64,000 bases of DNA from JBBRDU01 sp038230335 (GCA_038230335.1 JBBRNL010000011.1:23117-87116); one strand, 5' to 3'. Shown: positions 1 to 8,740, counted from the stretch's first letter. The notes: generated by a model from the letters alone, not told the origin. Numbers and translations: made by a program.

Positions 1-29
1 TCCGGCCACGCGGTTATTATCCAGTCGGT

Positions 30-848
30 ATGCAGCGTTTCCTCCGATACGCCCTGTTCTTGACAGCGGTGCTGCATTCTTCTGGGCTCGCGGCCGCCGA
101 AACGCAATTCACCCTCGCAGGGCAAACCGTCAAGCCGGGAGGCACGCTCGAGATTCAGTTTCCGGTGGACAAATCTTTTCAGGATTACGCCGCCTCGGGC
201 GGAAACCCGCGTCCTGATCGCGGTCGCGCTTTGCTCATGTTTCCTCCGCGCTTCGATCCAAGAGCGAGCTGGCCGATCCTGATTGTCACATCGACCACGG
301 ATGCCCACCGCACGAGCCCCATGGACGCCTGGTGGTATCGACATTCCGCCAATGCGGAAGGCTGGATCGTGCTGGCCACGGATGCGACCAGCAAACCGCG
401 CGAAGACTCCACGATGTGGAGGATGGGAATGTTAGCCGCGGGCTTGCAGACCATTCGCCGGGAGTGGCCGCAGTCGGCCCGGTGGACGGTCGCCTTCGCC
501 GGATTATCGGGCGGGGCCAAACGCAGCTGCTTGCTTAGTGCCATGCTGGCCAAAAGCGGTACCGTGGATATCAAAGGAATTTTTCTCTGCGGAATTAACG
601 ACGATCGCCTGAGTATCGCCTTCCACGATTTCAATCCTCCACGCGACTTTCTCAATACGCCGGTCTGGCTGAGCAGCGGGCTGAGCGATCGGATCGCGAA
701 TCCGTCCGCGCATAACCATGTCAAAAATTCGCTCGAGCGCACCGGTTTCACCCATGTGCGCGTCGAGCAATTCGACGGTGGCCATGAGATCAAACCCGCC
801 GAAGTGCAACGCGCGCTGCGCTGGTTCAGACAGCTCGGCCACTTCTAG
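30..848 (+). CDS. secreted alpha/beta-hydrolase-fold protein
   Basis: The 272-residue product begins with a basic N-terminus and a hydrophobic stretch ending in Gly-Leu-Ala-Ala-Ala, a typical signal peptide, so it should be exported. Around residue 160 there is a G-L-S-G-G nucleophile elbow, followed by S-D-R-I near residue 220 and G-G-H-E near residue 251. These are in the order expected for the Ser-Asp-His triad of alpha/beta hydrolases of the esterase or polyhydroxybutyrate-depolymerase type. Substrate is unknown. The gene is alone on its strand and is followed by about 225 bases of repeat-rich intergenic DNA. The fold assignment rests on motif spacing only; a non-catalytic relative is possible. 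Confidence 0.7.
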   Translation: MQRFLRYALFLTAVLHSSGLAAAETQFTLAGQTVKPGGTLEIQFPVDKSFQDYAASGGNPRPDRGRALLMFPPRFDPRASWPILIVTSTTDAHRTSPMDAWWYRHSANAEGWIVLATDATSKPREDSTMWRMGMLAAGLQTIRREWPQSARWTVAFAGLSGGAKRSCLLSAMLAKSGTVDIKGIFLCGINDDRLSIAFHDFNPPRDFLNTPVWLSSGLSDRIANPSAHNHVKNSLERTGFTHVRVEQFDGGHEIKPAEVQRALRWFRQLGHF

Positions 849-891
849 TTTGCGGACCAGACCTGCGGCAACCTTCGCCGAGCTCTCTCCT

Positions 892-1002
892 TGTAGCCGT
901 CGCCCTCTGGGCGACGCCCCATCGGCGCCAATCACACACGAATTCGCGTTTCGCAGACGACTACAGGGCTCTCTTCCTGCAGTCACGACACTCAGTTGCC
1001 GT
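892..1002. repeat. two TAGCC-type intergenic hairpins
   Basis: The gap between the first two genes (849-1073) carries two short hairpins. The first, at 899-915, has the perfect 7-bp arms GTCGCCC and GGGCGAC around a TCT loop and is preceded by TGTAGCC. The second, at 985-1002, pairs ACGACA with TGCCGT (one mismatch) around CTCAGT. Both resemble seven or more other hairpins in the window that keep the flank and loop but change the stem. No gene is visible in this gap. Confidence 0.6.
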
Positions 1003-1073
1003 GTCTAATAGGTCTTTCGTGCAAGCGGTGCCGGTCACGCGATCAGGCTCATTCCGCCTAACGACTCATACAA

Positions 1074-1778
1074 CTACCGGGCCAATAGCTCCATCATTTC
1101 CTTCGCCAGCCTGGGACCAAAGCCCGCGTCCTCATGTTTGAAATAAATAAAAACATCGCCCCAGTTGCTTTCCTGTTTTCGAATAAGCTCAGCCCAACGC
1201 GCTACATCCTTGCTCTCATAGTCCTCGCGCCGCAGTCGCAGATATCCATACCCGGCGGTCACCACAGGCGGCGTGGTGATGTCTTCCATGTCTGCGATGC
1301 AGAGCGCCGCGCCTCTTGATCTGAGGACTTCGAAAACATCGTCGGTAAACCACGTTTCATGACGAAATTCAAAAGCCGCCCGCATCCCGTCGGGAAGACT
1401 ATTCACGAAATCCGCCAGCAAGATAGTGTCCTTCTTAAAATTAGGCGGCAACTGAAACAGGACCGGACCGAGTTTCTCGCCTAGCGACGATGTCACATCG
1501 TGAAAATACCGGATCGTGTCTGCGCACTCACGCAGTCGGGCATAGTGTGTGATTTTCTGCGGCGCTTTCAGGCTGAATCGAAAAGTAGCCGGCGTTTTCA
1601 GCTTCCAGTTATCGATCGTTTTGGCCGACGGAATCCGATGAAAGGTGTAATTGATCTCTGTTGTGGAGAAGCGCTCCGCATAAAAGGCCAGCATCTTCGC
1701 GGCCGGCAAGTCCTCCGGATAAAAAGTGCCTTTCCACTCGGCATATTGAAAGCCCGACGTACCGATCCACGGAATCAT
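1074..1778 (-). CDS. DUF72 (YecE-like) protein
   Basis: This 234-residue protein matches the DUF72/YecE family over its whole length. It starts with the family hallmark I-G-T-S-G-F-Q-Y followed by W-x-G-x-F-Y-P, has the F-x-E-I-N-Y-T-F-H block near residue 45, Q-L-P-P-N-F near residue 110, and A-x-E-F-R-H-x-x-W near residue 137. The family adopts a TIM-barrel-like fold and its biochemical role is not established. The ATG at 1778 directly precedes the conserved N-terminus. The gene is monocistronic; a TAGCC-type hairpin lies upstream. Confidence 0.92.
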   Translation of the reverse strand: MIPWIGTSGFQYAEWKGTFYPEDLPAAKMLAFYAERFSTTEINYTFHRIPSAKTIDNWKLKTPATFRFSLKAPQKITHYARLRECADTIRYFHDVTSSLGEKLGPVLFQLPPNFKKDTILLADFVNSLPDGMRAAFEFRHETWFTDDVFEVLRSRGAALCIADMEDITTPPVVTAGYGYLRLRREDYESKDVARWAELIRKQESNWGDVFIYFKHEDAGFGPRLAKEMMELLAR

Positions 1779-1851
1779 GATATTAAGTTATAAGAGCGGC
1801 CCCAGTGCGACAGAATTATTTTCGCTGGCACGCTGTCCCGCCGCTTTTCCC

Positions 1852-1876
1852 TAGCCGCCTCACCCTGTGGAGGCGT
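1852..1876. repeat. TAGCC-type intergenic hairpin
   Basis: After CTAGC, the arms CGCCTC (1856-1861) and GAGGCG (1870-1875) pair around ACCCTGTG. It lies just beyond the stop codon of the CPBP protease gene, so it could double as its terminator, although no T tract follows. Confidence 0.6.
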
Positions 1877-1891
1877 CCCCGTCTGCAGACC

Positions 1892-2812
1892 TCACTCCTC
1901 CGAGGCGCCCGCCTCACCCAACGTCAGTTCCCTGCGCTTTCTCCAGATTAGGAATGCCGCCACCGCCGTCGTCATGACGAGCCCTACGCCAAATTCATCG
2001 ATCAGGTATTTCGTCGGGCCCGTGTCGCCCGTGAGCGGAGTGAAAATGCTCTGGATAAATAAATTGTGACTGCCGTGCAGAATGGCGGCCGGCCACAAAC
2101 TGCGCGAACGCAACACCAGCCAGGCGAGGATAACACTTTCCGCGACCACACCCAGAGTGAAACAAGTCAGGCCATACCAGGCAGGTGTGCCGGCATTATA
2201 ATCGGCGAAAAGCAGAATCGGATAATGGTAAGCAGCCCACATCAGGCCGCTGATCAATCCAATCGCGGGAAACCGCACCACTTTGGCGAGCTCCGGCACG
2301 AGAAAACCGCGCCACCCGATTTCCTCGCCGAGTGCGCGCGATGTCTTACCCACCATCCCGAGCGTCGCAGTCAGTATGACAAAAAACGTGACCGTCAGAG
2401 CGGGATGAAAACTGGTCCAGCCAAATTGCTCACCGATCTTGCGGACCGCGTCAGCGGGAGCGAATCGACCGAATCCGCCAAGCCAGACAACCAGATAGAT
2501 CGGCAGCGCGTAAGCGACCGGAATGAGGTATCCAAGCCACGCATACTTGCCCGGTCCCCAGACCCACGGCAGATCGCGGATTTTTTCACCAAACGCTTTC
2601 TTGGTTGCGAAAGCGGCCAAAGCCGGGCTCCACATTGATCCAGTGACATAAAGCAGATTGCCCGTGTCCAGTTTGCCGGCGTGAAGAACGAACGCATCGA
2701 ACACGCCGCTGAACAGCATGGTCAGCGCGTAGTAGAGTCCTATCTTTTGCCAGACTCGCGCCCTTGTTTCCTGTCCGCTCACCATATCAGGGAACGTGAA
2801 CCGCTGCTCCAC
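1892..2812 (-). CDS. CPBP family intramembrane metalloprotease
   Basis: The product of about 306 residues has several hydrophobic segments and the CPBP (CAAX protease and bacteriocin-processing, Abi) signature: motif 1 is E-E-I-G-W-R-G-F near residue 165, followed about 30 residues later by a His-containing motif (A-A-Y-H-Y-P) and a third motif with I-L-H-G-S-H-N. Members are membrane-embedded peptidases using Glu/His; the substrate here is unknown. The start is GTG at 2812, but the ATG at 2785 is an equally possible start. It lies 11 bases behind a small membrane-protein gene, suggesting cotranscription. Confidence 0.88.
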   Translation of the reverse strand: MEQRFTFPDMVSGQETRARVWQKIGLYYALTMLFSGVFDAFVLHAGKLDTGNLLYVTGSMWSPALAAFATKKAFGEKIRDLPWVWGPGKYAWLGYLIPVAYALPIYLVVWLGGFGRFAPADAVRKIGEQFGWTSFHPALTVTFFVILTATLGMVGKTSRALGEEIGWRGFLVPELAKVVRFPAIGLISGLMWAAYHYPILLFADYNAGTPAWYGLTCFTLGVVAESVILAWLVLRSRSLWPAAILHGSHNLFIQSIFTPLTGDTGPTKYLIDEFGVGLVMTTAVAAFLIWRKRRELTLGEAGASEE

Positions 2813-2822
2813 CGCTTGGTCG

Positions 2823-3251
2823 TTAGGTCAGACCGGGCGCTTCTCGCAACTTTCTTCGGCGCAGCTCCATCGCCCAAAGCGCGGCGATCGTGAGAAGATC
2901 GCTCACCAAGTGGGTGACCTGAACGCTGCCGTAGCTTGCCGGCGTCAGGGTCGGCTCCAGCAAATCACGTTGCGGCTTGGGATTCGTCATCGTGCCTCCC
3001 GCCCCATCGAACTGCTTGATCGCCTGAAGTGTAGCGAAGCGTTGCGCCGTCACGTCATGCATGGCGTCGAGGTTCTTGAATGCAAACAAGGCGAAAAGGA
3101 TCGAGACCAATGCGGTGGTGATGGGCGCCGGTTGCTTGCGCAAGGACGAGAAGGCGAGAATCCCCCCTACGATAATCACGTAGAGGTTCCAATAAGACTG
3201 CATGGCGGTAGCCCGCTCAAAGTACAGTTGGATCAATTCGTTGTAGTTCAT
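2823..3251 (-). CDS. small membrane protein of unknown function
   Basis: From the ATG at 3251 the gene encodes about 142 residues. There is a hydrophobic stretch near residues 19-35, a second at about 45-60, and a third near 115-130, giving perhaps three membrane spans, and the C-terminus is rich in Arg and Lys. I do not recognise a family. It begins 17 bases after the stop of the phosphatase fusion gene and ends 11 bases before the CPBP protease gene, so it is probably the penultimate gene of the long minus-strand transcript. A longer reading from 3302 is possible but would overlap the upstream gene by 35 bases. Confidence 0.7.
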   Translation of the reverse strand: MNYNELIQLYFERATAMQSYWNLYVIIVGGILAFSSLRKQPAPITTALVSILFALFAFKNLDAMHDVTAQRFATLQAIKQFDGAGGTMTNPKPQRDLLEPTLTPASYGSVQVTHLVSDLLTIAALWAMELRRRKLREAPGLT

Positions 3252-3267
3252 AGTGAATTCACCGCGA

Positions 3268-4668
3268 TCATTGCGGTTCATCCGGACCGGAGGCGAGCAC
3301 AAAAACGCCGGACGAGACAGCGCAGCCCGGGTTGGTTTGGAACTCTCTCATGGCCGCCTCGATCTCGGGACGAATCACAACCGAAGGCCGTACTTTTCGA
3401 ACAACATCGAACGCCTCGTGCGCCGTCGCGGCCTGTCCACTGCGAATCAGATATGCAGCGATCGCCGCCGCGCTGCGCGAATAACCAACCTTGCAATGCA
3501 CGTAAACCTTACCCCTTCGCGCTTCCTCAGCAACAAACGCCGCCATTTCCTCCAGTTGCGGCGGAGTGGGCGCAGTCAGATCCAGCAGCGGAATGTTTCG
3601 ATAGATCGTTCCCAGAAAGGCTTTTGCCTCGGAGAATTCGCAGCTCAAATCCAGCACCGCAGTTACTCCCGCCGCGACCGCGTGGCAAGCTTCGCCGTCG
3701 TTGAGGCGTCGCCCGATCCAGACCGATGGTGAGACCTCATTCCAGGAATCACATCGCCCGCGATAATAGAATAACGACAGGTGCTGCCCAACCAGACAGG
3801 GGCCCAGAACGAAATAGCTGCTGAGCGGTAGCCTTCCCTGCCGCTTCCGAAATACGCGCGGCCCGGCGCCGAAATAACCCGCTGCGACCAGAGCCAAGGA
3901 AACGATCGGCCAAGTGAGATAAACTGCCCAGGCCGGAAAGAAAACGGCTGGCCCAAACAAAGCCGCCGCACCCGCAAGATAGAAGATTCCAATCCGCGGG
4001 TAAGCCCCAGAGCCCGGCACCGGCTCCGTGTCGCTGACGAAATAGAAGCAATAGCCGGCTAAAGCGAACCCCGCCGCGATGTCGGCAATGTGATGTTGGT
4101 GAGTCAGAAGCGGAGAAATCCCGATGAGTGTAAACCACCCAATCACCGCGATGCGGACAAGGCCGCGGGAATGCCGCAAATAAAGTTCCAGTAACAGCAG
4201 CCCGAGAGTGGCGTGCAGCGAAGGCAGGAGATTGTAAGGCGCATCCATTCCGCGAAACCAATCGAAAATAAAGCCGAGCCACCCGGAAGTGTGCGGTCTC
4301 GAAAAAGCAAATCGCAACGGAAAAAGAAGGAAGCAAATGCCCGCGACCACGATGGCCAGCGCGACACGCCGGACGAAGATGCGAAGCTCCCGCCGGCTCC
4401 GGCAAAGAAACGGAGCCGTCACAAAGAACAAGTCGATTGTCAAATATGGAATAACGAAAAAAGGCACAAACGGGATGGCGCCCTCCGCGTCGAAGTAGAA
4501 AGTTCCTACGTCGCCGCGCTGCGACGTGATCCAGTTACATCCGCCGTAAACGAGGATAAAAAGAAGTGAAAGCGCGGCGGACGTGGCCAGCGCTCTGACG
4601 GGATGAACTGGAGCGAAGTCAGTGCTCAGCGGATACGCCTTGCTACGGAGACGGTGAACATTCCCCAC
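3268..4668 (-). CDS. YnbD-like PAP2 / dual-specificity phosphatase fusion membrane protein
   Basis: The N-terminal two thirds contain about eight hydrophobic segments and PAP2-type (phosphatidic acid phosphatase 2) hallmarks: L-P-S-L-H-A-T and, further on, H-Q-H-H-I-A-D-I-A-A-G. The C-terminal third is a cytoplasmic dual-specificity phosphatase with the catalytic loop H-C-K-V-G-Y-S-R-S (C-x5-R). This fusion is the architecture of YnbD of E. coli, last gene of the ynbABCD operon, and the gene occupies the same place here. It overlaps the 3' end of the ynbC-like gene. The start is uncertain: I chose the GTG at 4668, giving about 466 residues; an ATG at 4755 would add a 29-residue basic extension. 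Likely role: dephosphorylation of a lipid phosphate. That is inference. Confidence 0.85.
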   Translation of the reverse strand: MGNVHRLRSKAYPLSTDFAPVHPVRALATSAALSLLFILVYGGCNWITSQRGDVGTFYFDAEGAIPFVPFFVIPYLTIDLFFVTAPFLCRSRRELRIFVRRVALAIVVAGICFLLFPLRFAFSRPHTSGWLGFIFDWFRGMDAPYNLLPSLHATLGLLLLELYLRHSRGLVRIAVIGWFTLIGISPLLTHQHHIADIAAGFALAGYCFYFVSDTEPVPGSGAYPRIGIFYLAGAAALFGPAVFFPAWAVYLTWPIVSLALVAAGYFGAGPRVFRKRQGRLPLSSYFVLGPCLVGQHLSLFYYRGRCDSWNEVSPSVWIGRRLNDGEACHAVAAGVTAVLDLSCEFSEAKAFLGTIYRNIPLLDLTAPTPPQLEEMAAFVAEEARRGKVYVHCKVGYSRSAAAIAAYLIRSGQAATAHEAFDVVRKVRPSVVIRPEIEAAMREFQTNPGCAVSSGVFVLASGPDEPQ

Positions 4669-6350
4669 TGATCGACATCCATTGAAAGTTTTTCGAACCC
4701 GGCGGCTTGCACAAGCTGATCCATTTCCGCCGTCGTCCGTCGGCGCATAATCCACGGCTCCCCTTCGCGATTGCGCAGGACGCGAGCGATAAACTCAACC
4801 TGCGGATGCCACGGTTGATTTGTGTAAATGAGAGTGCCGCCCGGATCAATCGCATCAGCCACTCCCCCTAACGACTGTAGGATCATGTCGTTTGAGGGGA
4901 ACAATTCATACAGACCGGAGACAATTGCCACGGTCGGACGCGGACTGACCGCAGCGAACGACTCGCGAGCGAATGCGTCGCCCTGTTCTACCGAAACCTG
5001 GTTGAGACCAAAATCTTCGGCCAGTCGACCAGCGGCTTCCACATTCTCCTGCTTGTAGTCGCGCAGGAGGGCGCTTGCTTTCACTTCGGGGAGTGCCGCC
5101 ATGGCTTCCATGACGTAACGGCCCGCCCCGGACGCGACGTCCAGTATATGCACCGGACGGCCTTCTGCCTTTAGGCGCTGCATGACCGACCGCAGCGCCC
5201 TTTCCAAATTCGTTTTCCTCTGACGGATGCCGCGCCAGCCAATGCTGTTCAAATACGATCGATCAATCAGCCGGCCGATGCCGAACGCACCCCGCGACTC
5301 ATTCTGGTAAACGTAATCAAGGGAGATTCCGGAATCGAAACCACTTCTCCATCCGATTTTCACTCCGTCACTCAAACGCCCCGCCGCTCGTAATCCCGCG
5401 CGCGCCACCGCGAACTTCGCATCTCCGCCATTTCCGTTTCGGAGCCGTTCATATTCCCGCCAGGTATGCCCAGACTTGTCGGCATCGAGCAAAGAGGCTA
5501 CCGCGGGCACCTCGGAAAACCGTTGCAGGATGAATTCACGGACGCGACGAACGACCTCTGCCTTCTCCTGTTCATGGAAGATGGCGTGGCGCGCATTTTC
5601 AAAGACCTGCATCTCTTTGATCGGCGACGAAAGGCCCGCGAAGAATTTCTGCTGCGCCTTTAGCGTAACGACCCAGTCCTTCCCCGCCCCCAACATCAAG
5701 GTCGGGGTCTGAATCGCGCCGGCATCTGCCATCAAACGCTGCGCCGTATCATGAAGATCGAGCAGGACGTTGACAGCGATCTGCCGAAAAATCAGCGGGT
5801 CCGCCTGGTAGCGCGCCGCCTCTTCCTGATCGTGTGTCAACATGCGGCCTTTGACAAAACTCTTCACATAACCAGAGCCAAAGAGTTTTTGCCGGGCACG
5901 CAGAGCCGCCATGGCGAAGGGAACGTACAGTTTCACCTCGAAGGCGGACGTGGCCAGAATCATGGCCCGAATGGGGGGAGCGTAATCATGCACCCACGCG
6001 CCAACGGTGACGGCGGCAAGGCTATGCGCGAGCACGATCGTATCCTGCGCGGCTATTTCGTAATGCTCGCGGATGTGGCGGGCAAAGGCGTCCACATCCT
6101 TGATGATATGGCCGATGCTTTCGGCCGCGCCGCGCGCCCCGGGGGAGCGCCCATGCCCTCGCGCGTCCCACGCGAAGATAGCCACGTCATGCAGGCCTAA
6201 CGATTCGACCACTCTCTGCCATCGCCCGGAATGTTCGTGGCCGCGGTGAAAAAGCAGGAGCGCCTTCGCCGCCGGTCTCTCGGGCAGCCAATTGCGATAG
6301 AACAGCTCTGTGCCGTCCCACGTCTGCATGGTGTGCTCAGTCGCCTGCAC
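4626..6350 (-). CDS. YnbC-like alpha/beta hydrolase - SAM methyltransferase fusion
   Basis: The 574-residue product has two domains. Residues 1-280 form a monoglyceride-lipase-like alpha/beta hydrolase with H-R-G-H-E-H-S-G-R-W near 35-44, a nucleophile region V-L-A-H-S-L-A-A (Ser110), G-A-G-K-D-W near 225 and R-H-A-I-F-H near 255. Residues from about 390 to 574 are a class I SAM-dependent methyltransferase with the glycine-rich motif L-D-V-A-S-G-A-G-R-Y. The same two-domain order is known in YnbC of E. coli. The elbow reads A-H-S-L-A instead of G-H-S-x-G, which may alter activity. Its start overlaps the acyltransferase stop by 14 bases. Cutting or trans-acylating a lipid and methylating it is a reasonable but unproven role. 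Confidence 0.9.
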   Translation of the reverse strand: MQATEHTMQTWDGTELFYRNWLPERPAAKALLLFHRGHEHSGRWQRVVESLGLHDVAIFAWDARGHGRSPGARGAAESIGHIIKDVDAFARHIREHYEIAAQDTIVLAHSLAAVTVGAWVHDYAPPIRAMILATSAFEVKLYVPFAMAALRARQKLFGSGYVKSFVKGRMLTHDQEEAARYQADPLIFRQIAVNVLLDLHDTAQRLMADAGAIQTPTLMLGAGKDWVVTLKAQQKFFAGLSSPIKEMQVFENARHAIFHEQEKAEVVRRVREFILQRFSEVPAVASLLDADKSGHTWREYERLRNGNGGDAKFAVARAGLRAAGRLSDGVKIGWRSGFDSGISLDYVYQNESRGAFGIGRLIDRSYLNSIGWRGIRQRKTNLERALRSVMQRLKAEGRPVHILDVASGAGRYVMEAMAALPEVKASALLRDYKQENVEAAGRLAEDFGLNQVSVEQGDAFARESFAAVSPRPTVAIVSGLYELFPSNDMILQSLGGVADAIDPGGTLIYTNQPWHPQVEFIARVLRNREGEPWIMRRRTTAEMDQLVQAAGFEKLSMDVDQWGMFTVSVARRIR

Positions 6351-7065
6351 AACTATCCTTTAATGCAGTCACCACTTCGCGCAGCTCGGAGGCGATTGCG
6401 CCGATATTGCCCCGCGCGGTCGAGCGTGAAAAATAGTTGCACGGTTCGCCCACAATGAGCCTCACCTTCCTCGGCCGCGGCAGGCGCTTGCCTTTTGGCC
6501 ACGCTCGAAACGATCCATCCAGATAGCAGGGCACCACGCTGACATCACGCCCCGCTACGAGCGCGCCTACCCCCGACTTAAACTCCTGAATCTCGCCATT
6601 GGTCGAGCGCGTTCCTTCTGGAAAAATAATCAGGATATTTCCGGGATTGGCCAGCAACTCGCCGCAGACCGACAGGCTCTGCCGCACGTTTGTTTGACGC
6701 GCGAAAGGCAATGCGTTGACAACCACGGCGGCGATCCACATTCGCGGCACGCTTCGGAAAAAATAATCGGACGCCGCCGCCGGAAAGGCGCAATGCAGTT
6801 TGCCCAGAGGCAACGCCGCCAGAAGACAGAGCGTGTCCACGTGACTCGAATGATTGGCCACCATCACGAGCGATCGATTCGTCCGAAGGTGCTCGTGCCC
6901 TACAATTTCGAAGCGATGATAAGCGCGCAGCCATGCTCGCAGAATGAGGGCGATGGCCGATCGCACTCCATAAACCAGCATGTCCGGCTCACGCGGAAAG
7001 CGCCGGAGCCGGTCGAGCAGCGTTCGATCGAGATCCCGGGCTGGGTCGTAATGCCACCTCTTCAT
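6337..7065 (-). CDS. PlsC-type lysophospholipid acyltransferase
   Basis: The 242-residue protein carries the glycerolipid acyltransferase motifs in order: N-H-S-S-H-V-D-T (H-x4-D catalytic motif) near residue 72, and F-P-E-G-T-R-S (motif III) near residue 150. The family transfers acyl chains to lysophosphatidic acid or related glycerolipids at the inner membrane. The ATG at 7065 overlaps the preceding cytidylyltransferase stop by four bases (ATGA), and its own end overlaps the hydrolase-methyltransferase gene, so translation is coupled. E. coli ynbABCD has no acyltransferase at this point; this is the main difference from that operon. Confidence 0.93.
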   Translation of the reverse strand: MKRWHYDPARDLDRTLLDRLRRFPREPDMLVYGVRSAIALILRAWLRAYHRFEIVGHEHLRTNRSLVMVANHSSHVDTLCLLAALPLGKLHCAFPAAASDYFFRSVPRMWIAAVVVNALPFARQTNVRQSLSVCGELLANPGNILIIFPEGTRSTNGEIQEFKSGVGALVAGRDVSVVPCYLDGSFRAWPKGKRLPRPRKVRLIVGEPCNYFSRSTARGNIGAIASELREVVTALKDSCAGD

Positions 7066-8018
7066 CTCAAACCATAATAGTAGCCGGCCATGTGCATGAA
7101 CAGAGGCGCCACATAGATCAGACTGTCAACGCGATCGAGAATGCCTCCGTGCCCAGGAATGGCCGCCCCGATGTCCTTGGTACCTATGTCTCTTTTAATG
7201 ACGCTGATCGACAAGTCTCCCAATTGACCGCCGATCCCGATAATCAACCCCGTCAGGATGAGCTGCCAGGGCCCGAAGAATGGAAATGAAAATCGCAGCA
7301 ACCATGGGAGGATCATGGAAACCCCGAGCGCGCCGAGCGCGCCCTCCCAGGTTTTGTTCGGACTGATCTCGCTACGGAATGGGTGACGTCCGACGAGACG
7401 CCCAAAGGTAAAGGCCGCAACATCGCTCAACTCGGTCGCGAAAATGATGTAGCAAATATATCCGTAGGCATTGGTCGCGTTGGCCAGAAAGCCGAGATGC
7501 CCGAGCATCCAGCCGACATAAACAAATCCGACAATCGCCAGCGACATGCGCTGCATTTCGCCGCGCGCCCGATTCCGCAAAATCGGAATAAGCAGGATCA
7601 GCGCGATCGCGAAGACAGGCACGGCCACAAACAAACCGTACCACCCATGCCCGGGCTCCGCGCCGCGTGGATGCGACATTAATGAGGCCACCCCCACGGT
7701 GATGATTCCGGCATAAGTAGCTCCGGTCATCCACCAATCCCTGTACAACCCGGAGGCGCGCGCAAATTCTTTGAAACCAAAGATGGCGAGCAGCGTCACC
7801 CCCACGATCACCGGGATTCGTCCGGCGAAAACCGCGGCCAGCCCGAGAGGTCCCATGACCAGCCAGGAACGATAGGTCGTCCAGATCGTTCCAAGGTCAT
7901 TCTTAAAAACGAAACGAAGGACTCCCAGGACCAACCCACCGAGACCGAGCGAAACCGGTACTATATATAGATAGGCACGAAATACGGGGTCATGCAGCGC
8001 GATCTGCGGCGACATCAT
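7062..8018 (-). CDS. CdsA-type phosphatidate cytidylyltransferase (YnbB-like)
   Basis: The 318-residue protein has eight or so membrane segments and the CdsA signature near the C-terminus: K-R-D-I-G-T-K-D-I-G, then P-G-H-G-G-I-L-D-R-V-D-S. It is expected to make CDP-diacylglycerol from phosphatidic acid and CTP. Position between a CDP-alcohol phosphatidyltransferase and the ynbC/ynbD-like genes points to the YnbB branch rather than the housekeeping CdsA, which usually sits with uppS, dxr and rseP. Two consecutive ATGs (8018, 8015) are possible starts; the first gives a four-base overlap with the upstream gene. Confidence 0.93.
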   Translation of the reverse strand: MMSPQIALHDPVFRAYLYIVPVSLGLGGLVLGVLRFVFKNDLGTIWTTYRSWLVMGPLGLAAVFAGRIPVIVGVTLLAIFGFKEFARASGLYRDWWMTGATYAGIITVGVASLMSHPRGAEPGHGWYGLFVAVPVFAIALILLIPILRNRARGEMQRMSLAIVGFVYVGWMLGHLGFLANATNAYGYICYIIFATELSDVAAFTFGRLVGRHPFRSEISPNKTWEGALGALGVSMILPWLLRFSFPFFGPWQLILTGLIIGIGGQLGDLSISVIKRDIGTKDIGAAIPGHGGILDRVDSLIYVAPLFMHMAGYYYGLR

Positions 8019-8674
8019 CTCGGCTTATTCCCAAGGGCTACCATGATTCGTTTCAAGCGGACAAACACGGTCTGCGCGCAACCCGCGATGACGAGCAAAC
8101 AGGTCCAGTCCAGAATGCTCAGGCGGCCGGGCCGCGCCGCGCCGCCCTGAGTCGCGAGGAACAGAGCGGTCGTCCACGCGCCCACCGACACGGCGGCCAT
8201 TCTCCATGGTTTCGACATCATCCCGCTGAACTCGCGCTGGCCACCCACGGCCTGACCCAGCAGACCGACGTAGGCCGTGAGTAGCGCGAAAATCATCGCC
8301 CAGTAGGCCAGGGCCGGATGAACTAGTCCGCTGTAAGCGAGGCCCGCGAAGACAATGACATCTGACACGCGGTCGGGCAGATCGTTCAGGATCTCTCCGC
8401 GCGCGCTGGCCTTGCCGCTCGCGATTGCCACCATCCCGTCGAGCATGTTGAACCAAAGGCGAAGAAAACAAAAAAGAGGCGCGATGATTAAGAGCAAAGG
8501 AACTTCCCCGGCCCACCAAAAGCAGACGGCGGCCGCTGTCGCCGCAAGCATCGACGCGTAGGAAATCGTGTCCGGATGAATACCGCGTTTCACGCAAAGG
8601 CGTGTGGCCCATCGCGCCGTTTTTCGGAATGCCTCTGCGATGGGGCGCCGTGCCACCAGCCGATCATCTGACAT
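8015..8674 (-). CDS. YnbA-like CDP-alcohol phosphatidyltransferase
   Basis: A multi-span membrane protein with a CDP-alcohol phosphatidyltransferase motif near residue 85: N-M-L-D-G-M-V-A, then G-E-I-L-N-D-L-P-D-R-V-S-D. Compared with the usual D-x2-D-G-x2-A-R-x8-G-x3-D-x3-D, the first and third Asp are Asn and the Arg is Ile; the YnbA branch has Asn at the same places as I recall it. It should join a CDP-lipid to an alcohol acceptor that is unknown. I chose the ATG at 8674 (219 residues) because the sequence upstream to 8773 contains an intergenic hairpin repeat; the ATG at 8773 would overlap the FMN reductase stop by four bases. First gene of the lipid operon. Confidence 0.85.
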   Translation of the reverse strand: MSDDRLVARRPIAEAFRKTARWATRLCVKRGIHPDTISYASMLAATAAAVCFWWAGEVPLLLIIAPLFCFLRLWFNMLDGMVAIASGKASARGEILNDLPDRVSDVIVFAGLAYSGLVHPALAYWAMIFALLTAYVGLLGQAVGGQREFSGMMSKPWRMAAVSVGAWTTALFLATQGGAARPGRLSILDWTCLLVIAGCAQTVFVRLKRIMVALGNKPR

Positions 8675-8740
8675 TAGGTTACCGTAAACGATCCACGCCG
8701 CGGAAGGGTAGAAAGCAGTTCTATTTCTTTGCCAAAATGC

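Noticed and set aside
2796..3704. 302-residue plus-strand frame opposite CPBP/small membrane protein/phosphatase
   Set aside because: It crosses three minus-strand genes and shows no domain.
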